A stretch of DNA of 64,000 bases from Paenibacillus tritici (GTDB lineage Bacteria; Bacillota; Bacilli; Paenibacillales; Paenibacillaceae), in NCBI RefSeq assembly GCF_013204885.1, contig NZ_JABMKX010000006.1:124001-188000 (forward strand), given 5' to 3'. The notes below the pieces were generated by a model that ran no database searches, was not told the DNA's origin, and saw nothing but the letters and a program-made list of their open reading frames with translations. Position 1 is the first letter of the stretch, and each line of letters opens with the position of its first letter. This document shows, piece after piece, positions 43,612 to 52,871 of the stretch. The translations under genes were made by a program, and so were the position numbers.

Positions 43612-45393
43612 ATGAGCTATATTCGTATAGAAGATATAATGATTAAAAATTATAGATCTTTTGGAGATAAAGTTATAGTTCACTTTCCTAAAGAAGATTA
43701 TAAAAAACCAGTAGCTATAGTGGGGTACAACAACGCAGGAAAGACAAATTTTTTGAATTCAATTTTATATGGAATAACAGAAAAGTATGTTACTAAAGAT
43801 AGCTTTACAATTAATGATTTTCATAATCGTAGCTATGATAATATACCTCTAATTGCAACAAAAATGAATAGTAGTAGTGAACATAAAGTGGAAGGTAAGA
43901 TAGCAAACCTTACTGGATATCATTATTTGGATATCGGACTCGATGGAATTGAAATAGAAAGTGCCAGAATCAACTCTTACGAAGATGGTAAGCGAGAGAG
44001 ACAACTCTACACCTCATTTGGTGCAGCTAAATACTTTAAAATATTCTACATAAATTTTCATGAAATTAAAAAAGAAATATCAACAAAGAAAACAAGTTGG
44101 GGGAATTTATCTTCATTTTTAGCAAAACATATCAAAAGTATAGTTGATAGAGATGGTATTATGGCAGATAAAAAAGATCAATTCAAAGCAGAGGTAAAGT
44201 CCTCTACTGATAAGGTAATGGCTGACTCCAGTTTGAATGATTTTTTAAATAGGATACAAATTAATTATTCTACTAACCTGCGACAAAATAAGTGTCATAT
44301 TGAATTTGGATTGCCTGATTATGAGGATATATTCTTAGAGATGATGTTCAAAGTTGGTCTTAATGGTGATATGGAAAACCTTGTACCGATCAGCCATTTT
44401 GGTGATGGTTATATTTCTATGTTTGTCATGGCTATTATTCAAGCGATTGCAGAGAGCAATGAGACAGATAAGTGTCTTTTCTTATTCGAAGAACCCGAAA
44501 GCTTTTTACATGAGAACCATCAAGAATACTTCTACAAAACTGTTCTTTGTGGCTTAGCTGAGAAAGGACACCAAGTAATTTATACTACTCATTCTGACAA
44601 AATGTTGGATGTCTTTGATACTAGAGGACTGATTCGTTTTGAATTTGATGAAAAAACTAAGCAAACAGTACTTAAATACAACAAACATAATAGTGAGTTT
44701 CTCGAAGTCGAAGAGACCGAAGAAATTTTTGATGAGTTGCTTTCTGAAATTGATGATTATAATAATTACATCAAGCTAATTGAGCCAAACCTAAATAAAA
44801 TATTATTCAGCAAAAAAGTTTTACTTGTAGAAGGTCCTAATGATCTGATGACTTACAAAGAAATTATTAGAAGAAAAGTACTAGAACTCACTGAGGATAA
44901 TAAATACTCAGAAACCTATTTGAATTTTAATAACATCGCTATAGTTCCTCACCATGGAAAAATTACTGCTTTAATTTTAATTAAATTATGTAAGCACTTA
45001 GGCATAAATTATTTTGCTATCAATGATTTTGACTTCGAAGAAGATTTTGTGGCAAAGCTCTCTTTTGAAACAGTCGGAGAACTTAAAGAAAGTGATATCT
45101 ATAATACTGAACTAGAAAATATTAAAGTTTTTAATTCAAAAGGTGAACCATTGAGTGAAAGAACTAAAAAGGGGATGATAACTACAAATTGGAACCTGAT
45201 TAAAGAAGCCTCTTTTGAGAAGATACATTTTAACATTCCTAAGTTAGAATCTGTCTTAGGGTATGACTCAAATGATAAAAATAGCGCGAAGATCTGGAGA
45301 GTAATTAAAGAAACATCTGAATTTGGAGAGGCTATCTTCCCTGAAAATCTTAAGGAATTCCTTGAATTGAATAATATCCAAAGACAACGATAA
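43612..45393 (+). CDS. OLD-family ATPase/TOPRIM endonuclease
   Basis: 593 residues. The N-terminal ABC-type ATPase has Walker A GYNNAGKTN (residues 38-46), a signature-like SHFGDGYISMFVMA, Walker B LFLFEEPESFLHENH and a late YTTHSDKMLD switch His. The C-terminal TOPRIM nuclease has KVLLVEGPNDLMTYKEI and the INDFDFEED acidic pair. The arrangement is that of OLD and Gabija GajA-type nucleases that cut phage or other DNA. No UvrD-like helicase gene adjoins it, so it is not an obvious Gabija pair. The gene is far more AT-rich than the housekeeping genes. AGGAG precedes the ATG. Confidence 0.9.
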   Translation: MSYIRIEDIMIKNYRSFGDKVIVHFPKEDYKKPVAIVGYNNAGKTNFLNSILYGITEKYVTKDSFTINDFHNRSYDNIPLIATKMNSSSEHKVEGKIANLTGYHYLDIGLDGIEIESARINSYEDGKRERQLYTSFGAAKYFKIFYINFHEIKKEISTKKTSWGNLSSFLAKHIKSIVDRDGIMADKKDQFKAEVKSSTDKVMADSSLNDFLNRIQINYSTNLRQNKCHIEFGLPDYEDIFLEMMFKVGLNGDMENLVPISHFGDGYISMFVMAIIQAIAESNETDKCLFLFEEPESFLHENHQEYFYKTVLCGLAEKGHQVIYTTHSDKMLDVFDTRGLIRFEFDEKTKQTVLKYNKHNSEFLEVEETEEIFDELLSEIDDYNNYIKLIEPNLNKILFSKKVLLVEGPNDLMTYKEIIRRKVLELTEDNKYSETYLNFNNIAIVPHHGKITALILIKLCKHLGINYFAINDFDFEEDFVAKLSFETVGELKESDIYNTELENIKVFNSKGEPLSERTKKGMITTNWNLIKEASFEKIHFNIPKLESVLGYDSNDKNSAKIWRVIKETSEFGEAIFPENLKEFLELNNIQRQR

Positions 45394-45397
45394 CATC

Positions 45398-45519
45398 GTC
45401 TAACATAATATTCACGCATCGGGCATATCCCCTTGTTCCGGCAGAAGAATTTCATGAAAAGTAGAAACTGCCGGACACCTTTGACTTCGTTGGATGTCGT
45501 GAATACAAGAACGTTAGAG
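45398..45519 (+). repeat. attC-like structured site between two accessory genes
   Basis: Ends resemble integron attC boxes. On the left, GTCTAAC (45398-45404), five bases, then ATTCACGCATC (45410-45420). On the right, GATGTCGTGAAT (45493-45504), eight bases, then GTTAGAG (45513-45519). The inner arms pair perfectly except for one extra T in the right arm, like the extrahelical base of real attC sites. A second hairpin (TCCGGCAG with CTGCCGGA) lies inside. It starts five bases after the nuclease stop. It could instead be a MITE. Confidence 0.55.
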
Positions 45520-45551
45520 GAAAGTATTACAAAAGGCCAAGGTGATATAAG

Positions 45552-46361
45552 ATGGAATTCGTAATAAATTCAATTAGCAAAGAAAAATTATCTATTTTAA
45601 AATTTGAAAGTCTCTCTAATATAGAAAAGGAGATTGCGAAAAGTAATTTAAAATGTGTGGAGTGTGGAGTTCAAGCATTTTATAGAAGAAAAACTAGAGA
45701 TGGTAAGCAATCATGCTTCTTTGCTAGACACATAGGTAGTTGTGGCCAGGGAATGAGTAATAGTAGCAATATCGATAATACTACTAAAGAAGAAGTTAAC
45801 AAAATTAATGTCACATATAATGAAATGATACTAAGTCTAGAGCAAAATGGTGAGCTACATGAAAAAAGAAATAATGGTTTGATATTAACTGAAGTTGAGC
45901 AAACAAGGAATTCTCGATTATATATAATTGACCCTTCAAGTAATAAATCCTGCAAAATCACAATGAAAAAACTATTAAGATATGCGATTAATAATCTATT
46001 GGATGATATCGATATCCCAATTATTTTTGAAGGTGAAATTTACAAAGATCCTTTTGACTTAATTGTGCATTTCAGAAATGCAGATCATTCACTTAGGGGA
46101 AAGAAAAAAATATTTTGGGGTGAAGTTAACTCGATCTCATCTAATAAACAATTTTTAAATTGTGGTGTTTGGGATGGGAAAGGATATGAATTTTCTATTT
46201 TATTAAGTGATAGTGTTTCTAATTATTCGAAATTGAAAAAGATACCATGGGGAAAAGGTATTTATTGTATTTTCATTGGAACGTTACTTTATAATAAGAA
46301 TGATAAACCTTATATCCGATTAAATGATATTAACCTAATGGCTTTTGAAACTAAATTGTAA
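45552..46361 (+). CDS. Hypothetical protein with N-terminal zinc-binding motif (269 aa)
   Basis: Residues about 34-70 read KCVECGVQAFYRRK followed by FFARHIGSCGQG, giving a C-x2-C and H-x3-C ligand set, reminiscent of the zinc segment of CoiA-like proteins. The middle is helical (NVTYNEMILSLEQNGELHEK). The C-terminal half is beta-rich and rich in Lys/Trp (GKKKIFWGEVNSISSNKQF). No nuclease motif is certain. It is AT-rich like the OLD nuclease gene upstream and lies in the same direction after the attC-like site. A defence partner role is possible but unproven. Confidence 0.65.
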   Translation: MEFVINSISKEKLSILKFESLSNIEKEIAKSNLKCVECGVQAFYRRKTRDGKQSCFFARHIGSCGQGMSNSSNIDNTTKEEVNKINVTYNEMILSLEQNGELHEKRNNGLILTEVEQTRNSRLYIIDPSSNKSCKITMKKLLRYAINNLLDDIDIPIIFEGEIYKDPFDLIVHFRNADHSLRGKKKIFWGEVNSISSNKQFLNCGVWDGKGYEFSILLSDSVSNYSKLKKIPWGKGIYCIFIGTLLYNKNDKPYIRLNDINLMAFETKL

Positions 46362-46426
46362 CTCAAAAAATGCTAAGTAATTCTTAGTATCATATCATGA
46401 TGATGTGTAACTAAATGCTTATGAGC

Positions 46427-46690
46427 CCCTTCCCACAATTTTGGGTAAACTATTCCTAAGCAACACTTTACCCAATTTATCTGAAATAAGGGAACGCCCC
46501 GTGACAACTCACCAGTCACCCAATAGATTAGCCAACGAAAAATCTCCCTATCTACTACAACATGCCCACAACCCCGTGGACTGGTATCCATGGGGAGAAG
46601 AGGCTTTGCCAAGGCTCAGGCGGAGAACAAGCCGATTTTCTTATCTGTCGGATATAGCACTTGCCATTGGTGTCACGTCGGTGAATTCCA
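46427..46690 (+). pseudogene. Truncated duplicate of the 5' end of the DUF255 gene
   Basis: From about 46427 to 46680 the sequence repeats, with scattered changes, the leader and first codons of the gene at 47486, including the TTTGGGTAAA/TTTACCCAA inverted repeat and the peptide [20 protein letters not shown]. It loses frame after WGEEAL and lacks the rest of the gene, so it cannot make the enzyme. Confidence 0.85.
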
Positions 46691-46848
46691 CTATTACTAA
46701 TTTTAGTTTTTCAGCCCATGCCAAATTACTTTCCTTTATTAATAACGGTCAGGATAGTTTGGTGCAGACATTCATTTATTCCGAATAATATGGTAATATT
46801 TAATAATTAATCAAATATTTTTTGTGATGCCAGGAGGTCGTTGTCCTA

Positions 46849-47298
46849 GTGAATAATATATTTGATCTATCACATTCAAAAGAAATTTTAGTGCGCATTG
46901 ATCAATTAATGCAAAGCGCTCAACCGCAATGGGGTCAAATGAATGTTGCTCAAATGCTAGCGCATTGCTCCTCTTTTCATGATATAGCAATGGGGAAGTC
47001 CCATTCCCCAAGAAGTTGGTTAGGAATGCTGGTAGGTAAATTTGCAAAACCCATTTTTTATAACGACAAACCACTTCCTCGCAATATGTCTACTATTCAA
47101 ACCATAATGATTGTGGATAAGAGAGAATTTGAAGTAGAAAAAGAAAAGCTAAAACAAAGTATACTAATATTACAAAGTGATGGTCCTAAGAATTGTGCCA
47201 ATCGTACACATCCTTTTTTCGGAGTACTCACTTCCGAGGAGTGGGGGAAAGGGATTTACAAGCATTTGGACCATCATTTAAAGCAATTTGGCGTTTAG
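46849..47298 (+). CDS. DUF1569-family protein (DinB-like fold)
   Basis: 149 residues. MNVAQMLAHCSSFHDIAMGK and the closing HPFFGVLTSEEWGKGIYKHLDHHLKQFGV match DUF1569, a four-helix DinB/YfiT-like family with conserved His residues that may bind metal. The substrate is unknown. The GTG at 46849 follows GGAGGTC. The gene lies exactly between the truncated and intact copies of the DUF255 gene start, so it arrived by insertion or with the duplication. A hairpin terminator follows. Confidence 0.85.
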   Translation: MNNIFDLSHSKEILVRIDQLMQSAQPQWGQMNVAQMLAHCSSFHDIAMGKSHSPRSWLGMLVGKFAKPIFYNDKPLPRNMSTIQTIMIVDKREFEVEKEKLKQSILILQSDGPKNCANRTHPFFGVLTSEEWGKGIYKHLDHHLKQFGV

Positions 47299-47340
47299 AT
47301 TAAGTCCAAACTAAAGGGAAACGATAATACCATGACAATA

Positions 47341-47366
47341 TGCAGCCGAGAGATCGGCTGCATTTT
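47341..47366 (+). terminator. Terminator after the DUF1569 gene
   Basis: TGCAGCCGA (47341-47349) pairs with TCGGCTGCA (47354-47362) and is followed by TTTT. Confidence 0.8.
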
Positions 47367-47425
47367 CAGCTTACGGGCAGGATAACACTAAGACATTTTT
47401 ATTAACTGCGCCCTCCCCCACTTTT

Positions 47426-47460
47426 TTGGGTAAACTATCCCTAGACAACACTTTACCCAA
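47426..47460. promoter_or_regulatory. Inverted repeat in the DUF255 gene leader
   Basis: TTGGGTAAA (47426-47434) and TTTACCCAA (47452-47460) are perfect inverted copies 17 bases apart. The same arrangement survives in the truncated upstream copy at about 46440-46475, so it has been maintained or only recently duplicated. It could be an operator or an mRNA hairpin before the GTG start. Confidence 0.5.
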
Positions 47461-47485
47461 TTCATCCGAAATGAGGGGACGCCCC

Positions 47486-49591
47486 GTGACAACTCACCAG
47501 TCACCCAATAGATTAGCCAACGAAAAATCGCCCTACCTGTTACAACATGCCCACAACCCCGTGGATTGGTATCCATGGGGAGAAGAGGCCTTTGCCAAGG
47601 CCCAGGCCGAGAATAAGCCGATTTTCTTATCTGTCGGCTATTCGACCTGTCATTGGTGCCACGTAATGGAACGCGAATCCTTCGAGGATTCAGAAGTCGC
47701 GCAGCTCCTCAACAATCACTATGTAGCGATCAAAGTGGACCGCGAGGAGCGGCCGGATATTGATGCGCTGTATATGTCGGTGTGTCAGGCGCTGACGGGG
47801 AGTGGGGGATGGCCGCTGACGGTGCTGCTGACGCCGGAGAAGAAGCCGTTCTATGCCGGGACGTATTTCCCGAAGCGGCAGATGTTCGGGCGGATCGGGC
47901 TGATGGATGTGCTGGAGCAGATCCATACGAAGTGGGAGCAGGACGGCGAGGCGCTGGATCAGCTGGGCGATGACCTGCTGGCCGAGCTGAAGTCGCTTGA
48001 TCGCAAAAACGCCTATTCCCCCGAAGCCGCAGACGGTGGCATTCCCGGGGACGAGCTGCTGCATGAGGCGTATGAGCTGTACCGGCGCCAGTTCGACGAG
48101 GAGTATGGCGGGTTCGGCAATGCGCCGAAGTTCCCTTCGCCGCATAATTTGTCGTTCTTGCTGGCCTACAGCCAGCTGCACAACCAGCCGGACGCGCTGC
48201 GTATGGTGGAGAAGACGCTGGAGTCGATGTACAAGGGCGGCATGTACGACCATGTGGGATTTGGCTTCTCGCGGTATTCTACGGACCGGGAATGGCTGGT
48301 GCCGCATTTTGAGAAAATGCTCTACGATAACGCGCTGCTGGCGAATGTCTATCTGGAAGCGTTCCAGCTTACCGGGAAGCCGCTGTATGCCGAGATTGCC
48401 GAGCAGATCTTCACGTATGTGCTGCGCGATATGACTTCACCTGAAGGTGCATTTTTCTCTGCGGAGGATGCGGATTCGGAAGGTGTGGAAGGGAAGTTCT
48501 ACGTCTTCTCCCGCCAGGAGATTGAGGAAGCCTTGGGGCTGGAAGACATGCATTCATATTGCCATGTGTACGGGATTACGCCGGAAGGTAACTTCGAAGG
48601 TGCCAATATTCCGAATCTGCTGCAAGGGCTGCCGGAAGAGATGGCGGAGCGTATGGGCATGAATCCCCTCGGTCTGCGGACCCGGATGGAGGAATGGCGC
48701 GGGAAGCTGTTCGAATACCGGGAGCAGCGCATTCATCCGCTCAAGGATGACAAGGTGCTGACCTCGTGGAACGGGCTGATGATCGCCGCGCTTGCCAAAG
48801 GTGCCAAAGCGCTGCAAAAGCCGGAATACGCCAAGGCCGCAGAAGCGGCTGCGAATTTCATCTGGGAGAAGCTGCGGCGGGAGGATGGCCGATTGCTGGC
48901 CCGCTACCGGGACGGGGAGTCGGCGATTCCTGCTTATGTGGATGATTATGCCTTCCTGCTCTGGGGCTTCAGTGAGTTATATGAAGCCACGGGACAAGCG
49001 GTCCACCTGGAACGGGCGCTGATCCTTAAGGACGGGCTGCTGGAGCTGTTCCATGATCCGGACGGAGGAGGCTTCTTCTTCACAGGTCATGACGGGGAGG
49101 AGCTGCCGGTCCGCCCGAAGGAATTGTATGACGGAGCGATTCCATCCGGGAATTCGGTTGCGGCGAAGCTGCTCTGGAAGCTGTCGGTGATCACCCAGAA
49201 TATTGAGCTGAAGGGTATTGCCGAGCGTACCGCAGCGGTATTGTCTTCAGCAGCGGCAGAGTATCCGCCGGGTTATGCGATGTATTTACAGGCGCATCTG
49301 ACTATGGTCACAGGCGGCAGGGAATGGGTACTCTCCGGCAAAAAAGAGGACCCCGCGCTGCACGGAATGCTGGCCCAGGCTCAACAGGCTTATCTGCCTG
49401 ACGCTGCGCTGATCGTCAACTGGGAGGGGGACAGTGAAGGGATTCTTCGTCTGCTTCCGCATCTGGAGGACAAACCGGCGATCCGAGGCGAAGCGACGGC
49501 CTATGTCTGCCGGAATTTCGCCTGCCGTGCGCCGCTTACGAATATAGAGGCGGTTAAAGAGCTACTCGCTTCCGGCAGCCTGGAGGTGTAG
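47486..49591 (+). CDS. DUF255/thioredoxin-domain protein (YyaL family)
   Basis: 701 residues. The N-terminal thioredoxin-like domain opens [20 protein letters not shown] and has the redox-type motif [16 protein letters not shown]. The long C-terminal part is an (alpha/alpha)6 N-acylglucosamine epimerase-like barrel. The family is conserved (spermatogenesis-associated protein 20 in animals) without a settled function. GAGGGGA lies six bases before the GTG at 47486; the frame is open 20 codons further through the inverted repeat. GC content returns to the higher, housekeeping-like level here. Confidence 0.92.
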   Translation: MTTHQSPNRLANEKSPYLLQHAHNPVDWYPWGEEAFAKAQAENKPIFLSVGYSTCHWCHVMERESFEDSEVAQLLNNHYVAIKVDREERPDIDALYMSVCQALTGSGGWPLTVLLTPEKKPFYAGTYFPKRQMFGRIGLMDVLEQIHTKWEQDGEALDQLGDDLLAELKSLDRKNAYSPEAADGGIPGDELLHEAYELYRRQFDEEYGGFGNAPKFPSPHNLSFLLAYSQLHNQPDALRMVEKTLESMYKGGMYDHVGFGFSRYSTDREWLVPHFEKMLYDNALLANVYLEAFQLTGKPLYAEIAEQIFTYVLRDMTSPEGAFFSAEDADSEGVEGKFYVFSRQEIEEALGLEDMHSYCHVYGITPEGNFEGANIPNLLQGLPEEMAERMGMNPLGLRTRMEEWRGKLFEYREQRIHPLKDDKVLTSWNGLMIAALAKGAKALQKPEYAKAAEAAANFIWEKLRREDGRLLARYRDGESAIPAYVDDYAFLLWGFSELYEATGQAVHLERALILKDGLLELFHDPDGGGFFFTGHDGEELPVRPKELYDGAIPSGNSVAAKLLWKLSVITQNIELKGIAERTAAVLSSAAAEYPPGYAMYLQAHLTMVTGGREWVLSGKKEDPALHGMLAQAQQAYLPDAALIVNWEGDSEGILRLLPHLEDKPAIRGEATAYVCRNFACRAPLTNIEAVKELLASGSLEV

Positions 49592-49600
49592 TGCATATCA

Positions 49601-49636
49601 CAAAGAGCAGCCCGGATTAGGGGCTGCTCTTTGCGC
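49601..49636. terminator. Bidirectional terminator
   Basis: CAAAGAGCAGCCC (49601-49613) pairs with GGGCTGCTCTTTG (49621-49633). It separates the convergent DUF255 and PaaX-family genes. Confidence 0.8.
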
Positions 49637-49648
49637 ATCCATCAAGGG

Positions 49649-50437
49649 CTATCTGACGAAGGGGGCATAGGAGGAATCCTCAGGTATCGCCTGCGCGGCG
49701 CTAATCATATATTCGGTCATTTCTGCGATGATCAATTTACCGGGCCAATGGTCCGGCAACAGCTCATCCGGGAGATAAGGGTCGGCCATGAACAGTCCGC
49801 TTAACTCCTCTCCCATCTGCAAATAGAGCAGGAATAGCTGTAACGGCTGCCCCGACTGAAGCGTCTTTGACATTAGCGGAGCGAATTCCTCCTTCAGCCA
49901 GACTGATTTCTTCAGGTATAAGGCTTCTATGTCGTCCAAATGCCAGATGGCCCGCGCTCTGAGCGGTGTAACGGAGCCTTCCAGAAATTGGCCTTGCAGG
50001 ATGGACACTTTGCCTTCCAGCTCCAGCTTCTGGATCTGGGCAACGACTTCGTTCTGGTAGTTCCACGGTGAGACATACACACTGTTATATAATAGCCCGT
50101 AACCAAGCTGCCCGAGCGCAGTGCGGAACAGGTCGCGCTTCTTGCGTTCGGATTCGGGAACCTCCAGCATAACCACATCCCAGGTATGATCCCACTGCTC
50201 CTGATAACGGGCAGGCTTGCTGTTAATCGCTCTAATGTAGGCGAGGCCCTCGGCAGTGACGTTATACCAGGAGCGTGCCGGGGAAGCGATATAGCCCTCT
50301 TTTTTCAAGCGGGATAGGGCATTGCGGATATAGGTGGAGGTGTACCCCCTGTGCTCATAGATCTCGACGAACTGCTGGGCGCCCATCTGCTTCACCTTGG
50401 ATAACAGAAACAGCATTGTTTTCTCAACGGACAGCAA
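49649..50437 (-). CDS. PaaX-family transcriptional regulator
   Basis: About 262 residues. An N-terminal winged helix (EIYEHRGYTSTYIRNALSRL KKEGYIAS) is followed by the PaaX central and C-terminal domains (WDVVMLEVPESERKKRDLFR, then GLLYNSVYVSPWNYQ). PaaX proteins repress phenylacetate catabolism in Proteobacteria, often sensing an acyl-CoA; targets in Bacillota are less clear, and no phenylacetate genes are nearby. AGAGAGG suggests the TTG at 50437; the frame is open to 50482. No neighbour reveals its target. Confidence 0.8.
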   Translation of the reverse strand: MLSVEKTMLFLLSKVKQMGAQQFVEIYEHRGYTSTYIRNALSRLKKEGYIASPARSWYNVTAEGLAYIRAINSKPARYQEQWDHTWDVVMLEVPESERKKRDLFRTALGQLGYGLLYNSVYVSPWNYQNEVVAQIQKLELEGKVSILQGQFLEGSVTPLRARAIWHLDDIEALYLKKSVWLKEEFAPLMSKTLQSGQPLQLFLLYLQMGEELSGLFMADPYLPDELLPDHWPGKLIIAEMTEYMISAAQAIPEDSSYAPFVR

Positions 50438-50642
50438 CTTCTTCACACCTCTCTTGACAGCTGGCAGGAATAGATATATCATAAAAAAGAACGAACGTAT
50501 TAATTTATGTTATATTAGTCGATCGCACTGCTGTAGTTGGATTCAGAGCAACTTGGTGTCATTGTATCGTAAACTTTGGGTTTTTGCACGATTCATTCCT
50601 TAGTGCCCATTGTAATCTAATCATGAAGAGGAGAGGATATCC

Positions 50643-51329
50643 ATGAAAATTACCTACCACGGCCATTCCTGTGTTCAAATTGAGGTGAACGGCAAATCGC
50701 TGATTATTGATCCTTTCATTAGCGGCAATGCGGCGGCAGTAACGAAGGTTGAGGAGATTAAGACCGATGCCGTGCTGCTGACTCATGCCCATATGGATCA
50801 TATACTGGATGCCGCGCCGATTGCCAAGAGCAATAATGCTCCGGTTGTAGCTATTGTGGAGCTGGCCGGTTACCTCGAATCCACAGGCGTCCAGACGATT
50901 GGGATGAACATCGGGGGGACGGTAGATCTTGGGTTCGCCAAGGCGACGATGATCCATGCCTTCCATACCTCAAGCATTACCCTCGAAGATGGACAGAGTA
51001 TCTATGGCGGCACACCGGCGGGCTTCATTATTGAGGCAGAGGGCCGGACGATTCTCCATGCAGGCGACACAGGGCTATTTGGAGATTTGAAAATGTTCGG
51101 TGAGCTCTACGAGATTGATCTGGCCATTCTGCCGATCGGCGGACACTTCACCATGGGACCTGAACATGCGCTCATCGCTGCCAAGTGGCTGGGGGCAAGA
51201 CAGGTACTTCCGGTACACTACAATACCTTCCCTCCGATCCGTCAGGATGCGGGGGCTTTCGTCCAGGCGCTGGAGGAAGCGGGGATCAGAGGTTCGGCGC
51301 TTGGCTATGGAGAGACGCTGGAGCTATAG
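50643..51329 (+). CDS. UPF0173 metal-dependent hydrolase (metallo-beta-lactamase fold)
   Basis: 228 residues. MKITYHGHSCVQIEVNGKSL, LIIDPFISGN and the metal-binding THAHMDHILD are the UPF0173 (B. subtilis YtkL) signature, followed by HAGDTGLFGDLK and GGHFTMGPEHA. The physiological substrate is unknown. GAGGAGAGGATATCC precedes the ATG. A terminator follows, so it is a single-gene unit. Confidence 0.93.
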   Translation: MKITYHGHSCVQIEVNGKSLIIDPFISGNAAAVTKVEEIKTDAVLLTHAHMDHILDAAPIAKSNNAPVVAIVELAGYLESTGVQTIGMNIGGTVDLGFAKATMIHAFHTSSITLEDGQSIYGGTPAGFIIEAEGRTILHAGDTGLFGDLKMFGELYEIDLAILPIGGHFTMGPEHALIAAKWLGARQVLPVHYNTFPPIRQDAGAFVQALEEAGIRGSALGYGETLEL

Positions 51330-51348
51330 AGCAAGCTGGACATAACGA

Positions 51349-51391
51349 ACAGCCGTTTTTTGCTTCTGCAAACAAACGGCTGTTTTTTTAT
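51349..51391 (+). terminator. Terminator after the UPF0173 gene
   Basis: AACAGCCGTTT pairs with AAACGGCTGTT and is followed by T7. Confidence 0.85.
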
Positions 51392-51489
51392 CTTCATGGG
51401 AATAGGGGAAATGTCTAAAATATGGTATGTTGGATGCTAAGCAGCTCAATGAGCGGCAGAGTGTTCCTGGGGAGAGGGGAATTATAACG

Positions 51490-52359
51490 ATGAATAATGT
51501 TCTAAGCAGTATCCGCTGGCAAGAGCAAAGTACTGAGGGTGAAGGGCTTCTGGCACAGGCGGGTGAGGCGGTTATCACCCCGATGAAGGGAGGGCTGGAA
51601 GCGGAGGTGCATAGAATTACACTGCCGGAGACGGAGCTTGTGCTGAAAATCTGGAACCGGGAATCCCGGCCGGATATCTCCATCCAGTATAAAGTGCTGC
51701 AGCAGCTGTACCGGCAGGACTGCGCAGTATCACAGCCGTATGCCTGGGGCCTGGACCCTGAGCAGAATCAGGTTCTGTTGACCAGCTTCGACGGAGAGCC
51801 CGTTAAGAAAGTGAATGCCTCCAGTCTAAAGGTCATAGCGCAAAATCTGCGGGATATACATAAGCTGCAGCTCGACTCATCCACCGGCCTGCATGTTCCG
51901 GCCTATGATTTCGCAGAGTACTTCTTCCCTGCGTGGGCGGAGCAGCCAGAGTTAAGGACGCTGGCTCTGGAATTGGCCGGTCAGGCAGGGATAACCGCTC
52001 ACCATCTGATTCATGGAGACTATCATCTGGGCAATATTCTGGAGGCCTCTGGAGCATTCACCATCATTGATTGGACCAATGCCCAGCTTGGTGATCCCAG
52101 ATATGATATAGCTTGGTCTATTTTTCTTTTTGGAGTGTATGCAGGGGAACGGAACGCCACGGCTTACAGGTCGGCTTTTGCCGCGAGCAGCAGTTATAGT
52201 CCGGCAGAGCTGGAGCTATTCGAGGCGCTGGCTGCTCTGCGCTGGCTTCAGCTCCATCGAACAACAGGTGTACCGCTTCAGCTGAACACGCTGCCGGTTG
52301 TACGGACGCTTCTGCGGCAGAACAGGTATGTGCCGGATAGTCTGTCCGAATCGCTGTAG
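51490..52359 (+). CDS. Aminoglycoside-phosphotransferase-family kinase
   Basis: 289 residues. The small lobe (about 1-95) holds the nucleotide-binding strands. The Brenner motif HLIHGDYHLGNIL and the metal-binding IIDWTNAQLGDPRYDIAW mark the APH/choline-kinase fold. The substrate could be a small metabolite; it need not be a drug. GGAGAGGGG lies ahead of the ATG at 51490, preferred over the ATG at 51427. The gene ends before a long hairpin at 52415-52459. Confidence 0.85.
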   Translation: MNNVLSSIRWQEQSTEGEGLLAQAGEAVITPMKGGLEAEVHRITLPETELVLKIWNRESRPDISIQYKVLQQLYRQDCAVSQPYAWGLDPEQNQVLLTSFDGEPVKKVNASSLKVIAQNLRDIHKLQLDSSTGLHVPAYDFAEYFFPAWAEQPELRTLALELAGQAGITAHHLIHGDYHLGNILEASGAFTIIDWTNAQLGDPRYDIAWSIFLFGVYAGERNATAYRSAFAASSSYSPAELELFEALAALRWLQLHRTTGVPLQLNTLPVVRTLLRQNRYVPDSLSESL

Positions 52360-52414
52360 CTGATACTTACAGGAAATCCCCTGCCATAAGTATCTATTAT
52401 CCTTCCATTCCTCA

Positions 52415-52463
52415 CAGCAACGGCTACGCCATCCCTTAAGGACGGCGTAGCCGTTGCTGCTTG
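52415..52463. terminator. Long hairpin between convergent genes
   Basis: CAGCAACGGCTACGCC (52415-52430) pairs perfectly with GGCGTAGCCGTTGCTG (52444-52459). The T run after it is short, but the stem is strong and the flanking genes converge. Confidence 0.7.
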
Positions 52464-52496
52464 ATCCAATGAATATGAAGCATGTTAGGGGTTAAG

Positions 52497-52721
52497 CTAC
52501 TTCTTACGCTCAGGATTCTGCGGCTTCACCCGGGTGGGCCGGGTCACCCAGTTGCTGCGGTTCATAGGCTTCACGGTATCAATCCGCTCATTCGTCACTT
52601 CGGCGCTGATGTTCTCTGCCGATGCCGTCTCGGTGCTGTCCGTTTCTAAGGCAGCCGGGGCTTTTTTGGACAGTCCGGCACCGTTATGCTTGCCTCTGTT
52701 CCATACTTTATTCTTGCTCAT
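52497..52721 (-). CDS. Small basic hypothetical protein (74 aa)
   Basis: A low-complexity, probably disordered protein. It begins MSKNKVWNRGKHNGAG, has a Thr/Glu/Ala-rich middle and ends with a basic RPTRVKPQNPERKK tail. No family is recognised. GGAGTG lies seven bases before the ATG at 52721. The charged, Asn/Lys-rich composition is similar to small stress or spore-associated proteins, but nothing specific supports that. Confidence 0.6.
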   Translation of the reverse strand: MSKNKVWNRGKHNGAGLSKKAPAALETDSTETASAENISAEVTNERIDTVKPMNRSNWVTRPTRVKPQNPERKK

Positions 52722-52871
52722 CGGGTACACTCCATTTCTGTTCGCTTATGCTTAAACCATATCATAAGTAACACTAAGCACAAAAATCTGTTTTTAACAA
52801 GTTATAAATTGTACTATTGATTTCCTTGAAGGGTAACTATAATGGTATAGAATTGAAAGGAGAGCACTCTG

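Noticed and set aside
43612..46361. Gabija defence system
   Set aside because: The OLD-type nuclease fits GajA in plan, but there is no UvrD-like helicase next to it; the neighbour is a zinc-motif protein.
46441..46788. 115-residue frame as an intact gene
   Set aside because: It is a truncated, frame-shifted copy of the DUF255 gene start; the tail has no protein-like pattern.
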